DNA of 33,222 bases from positions 1 to 33,222 of the forward strand of contig CACKZG010000011.1 of NCBI GenBank assembly GCA_902604545.1, given 5' to 3'. The notes below the pieces were generated by a model. The model had not been told where the DNA came from. It did no database searches and saw only the letters and a list, made by a program, of their open reading frames with translations. Shown here piece after piece: positions 32,802-33,222 of this stretch. Source of the DNA: an uncultured Pelagibacteraceae bacterium (lineage in GTDB: Bacteria; Pseudomonadota; Alphaproteobacteria; Pelagibacterales; Pelagibacteraceae). The position numbers and the translations under genes are program-made. Numbering within the stretch: the first letter of the stretch is position 1; each line of letters starts with the position of its first letter.

Positions 32802-33222
32802 ATGCTTAAATTAAAAGATTATATTCATACTTTTTTTACAATTTTGATTTCCACTGTAATCGCTTTTGCATTTTGTGAAATAGTGCTTAGAGTAAAACAT
32901 CATTTTATACCTCATTACGATATAGAAATGGGCAAGTATGCTAAAACCCTAAAAGTAAAGGTACCAAATGAGAAAATAAATCATGTACACAAAAAAAATA
33001 GTTCTGCAATGTTACAAAAAGTTTTAATCACAACAAACAGTTATGGTCAAAGAAATATAGAAATAAATAATGATATTTTGAAAAATTATGAGAGAAGATT
33101 TTTAATTATCGGAAGCTCTATTGCTCTAGGTTGGGGCGTAGATCAGTCGAAGACATTTTCTTCTAAATTAAATAATTTAGCAAAAGAAAATGGTAAAAAT
33201 TGGATATTCATTAATGGCGGAG
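32802..33222 (+). CDS. Second SGNH-hydrolase-like protein, 3' end outside window
   Basis: The ATG at 32802 opens a frame that runs to the window edge (140 complete codons). The protein starts MLKLKDYIHTFFTILISTVI, a basic tail plus one hydrophobic helix, so it is membrane anchored. NSYGQRN is followed by FLIIGSSIALGWGVDQSKTFSSKL, where IGSSIALGWG matches SGNH block I, as GGSDVFGWG does in the preceding gene. The gap to the preceding gene is 39 bases on the same strand. The pair looks like a diverged tandem duplicate. Active-site block V lies beyond the window. Confidence 0.7.
   Translation, partial: MLKLKDYIHTFFTILISTVIAFAFCEIVLRVKHHFIPHYDIEMGKYAKTLKVKVPNEKINHVHKKNSSAMLQKVLITTNSYGQRNIEINNDILKNYERRFLIIGSSIALGWGVDQSKTFSSKLNNLAKENGKNWIFINGG

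Noticed and set aside
1..33222. CRISPR arrays, insertion sequences, tRNA or rRNA genes, prophage
   Set aside because: No regularly spaced repeats, transposase or integrase motifs, or tRNA/rRNA signatures were found on either strand.

Overview
The window is strongly AT-rich, densely coded and full of short gene overlaps and tiny intergenic gaps. Together with the gene families present (tandem ammonium transporters, aprMBA, suyAB, xsc, many lysine/asparagine-rich proteins) this points to a streamlined marine alphaproteobacterium of the SAR11 / Pelagibacterales type. This assignment is inferred from composition and gene content; no rRNA, tRNA, CRISPR array, insertion sequence or prophage was seen.

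Layout. 1-1.7 kb: end of a polysaccharide-type gene (nucleotidyltransferase-like plus kinase-like). 1.7-3.3 kb: site-2 protease RseP and an HU-type DNA-binding protein. 3.3-6.3 kb: two tandem amtB ammonium transporter genes, each with a leader of matching design (short inverted repeat, TATAA-like box, Shine-Dalgarno hairpin), and a structured 3' region between them that ends in a terminator. 6.3-14.5 kb: housekeeping and small genes in both orientations: Bcp peroxiredoxin, a glycosyltransferase-like protein, rhodanese, a DsbA-fold isomerase, a DUF4281 protein, RecX, a hidden 47-residue membrane protein, CysQ, a hidden DUF3553 protein, MnmA, a membrane sulfatase, a 68-residue exported protein, a DRAM-like membrane protein and a hidden 27-residue Arg/Lys-rich protein. 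14.6-19.8 kb: one compact plus-strand run, metC - MFS transporter - pabB - pabA - pabC - HIT protein.

19.9-31.6 kb is the most coherent functional region. It holds APS reductase with its membrane partner (aprM-aprB-aprA) plus a conserved-looking 116-residue companion, a TauE/SafE exporter, a YeiH/UPF0324 exporter, sulfolactate sulfo-lyase (suyAB) and sulfoacetaldehyde acetyltransferase (xsc). SuyAB and Xsc would release sulfite from C3 and C2 sulfonates, AprBA would oxidise sulfite to APS, and the two exporters could remove surplus sulfite or sulfate. Two UDP-sugar genes (an epimerase and a UDP-HexNAc dehydrogenase) sit inside this region. The window ends with two consecutive membrane-anchored SGNH-hydrolase-like genes, the second cut by the window edge.

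The best candidates for something undescribed are the paired RNA/DNA structures around the two amtB genes, including a possible 3'UTR-derived small RNA whose CU-rich stretch is complementary to the amtB2 ribosome binding site. This is notable because SAR11 is reported to lack the usual PII/NtrBC nitrogen control.
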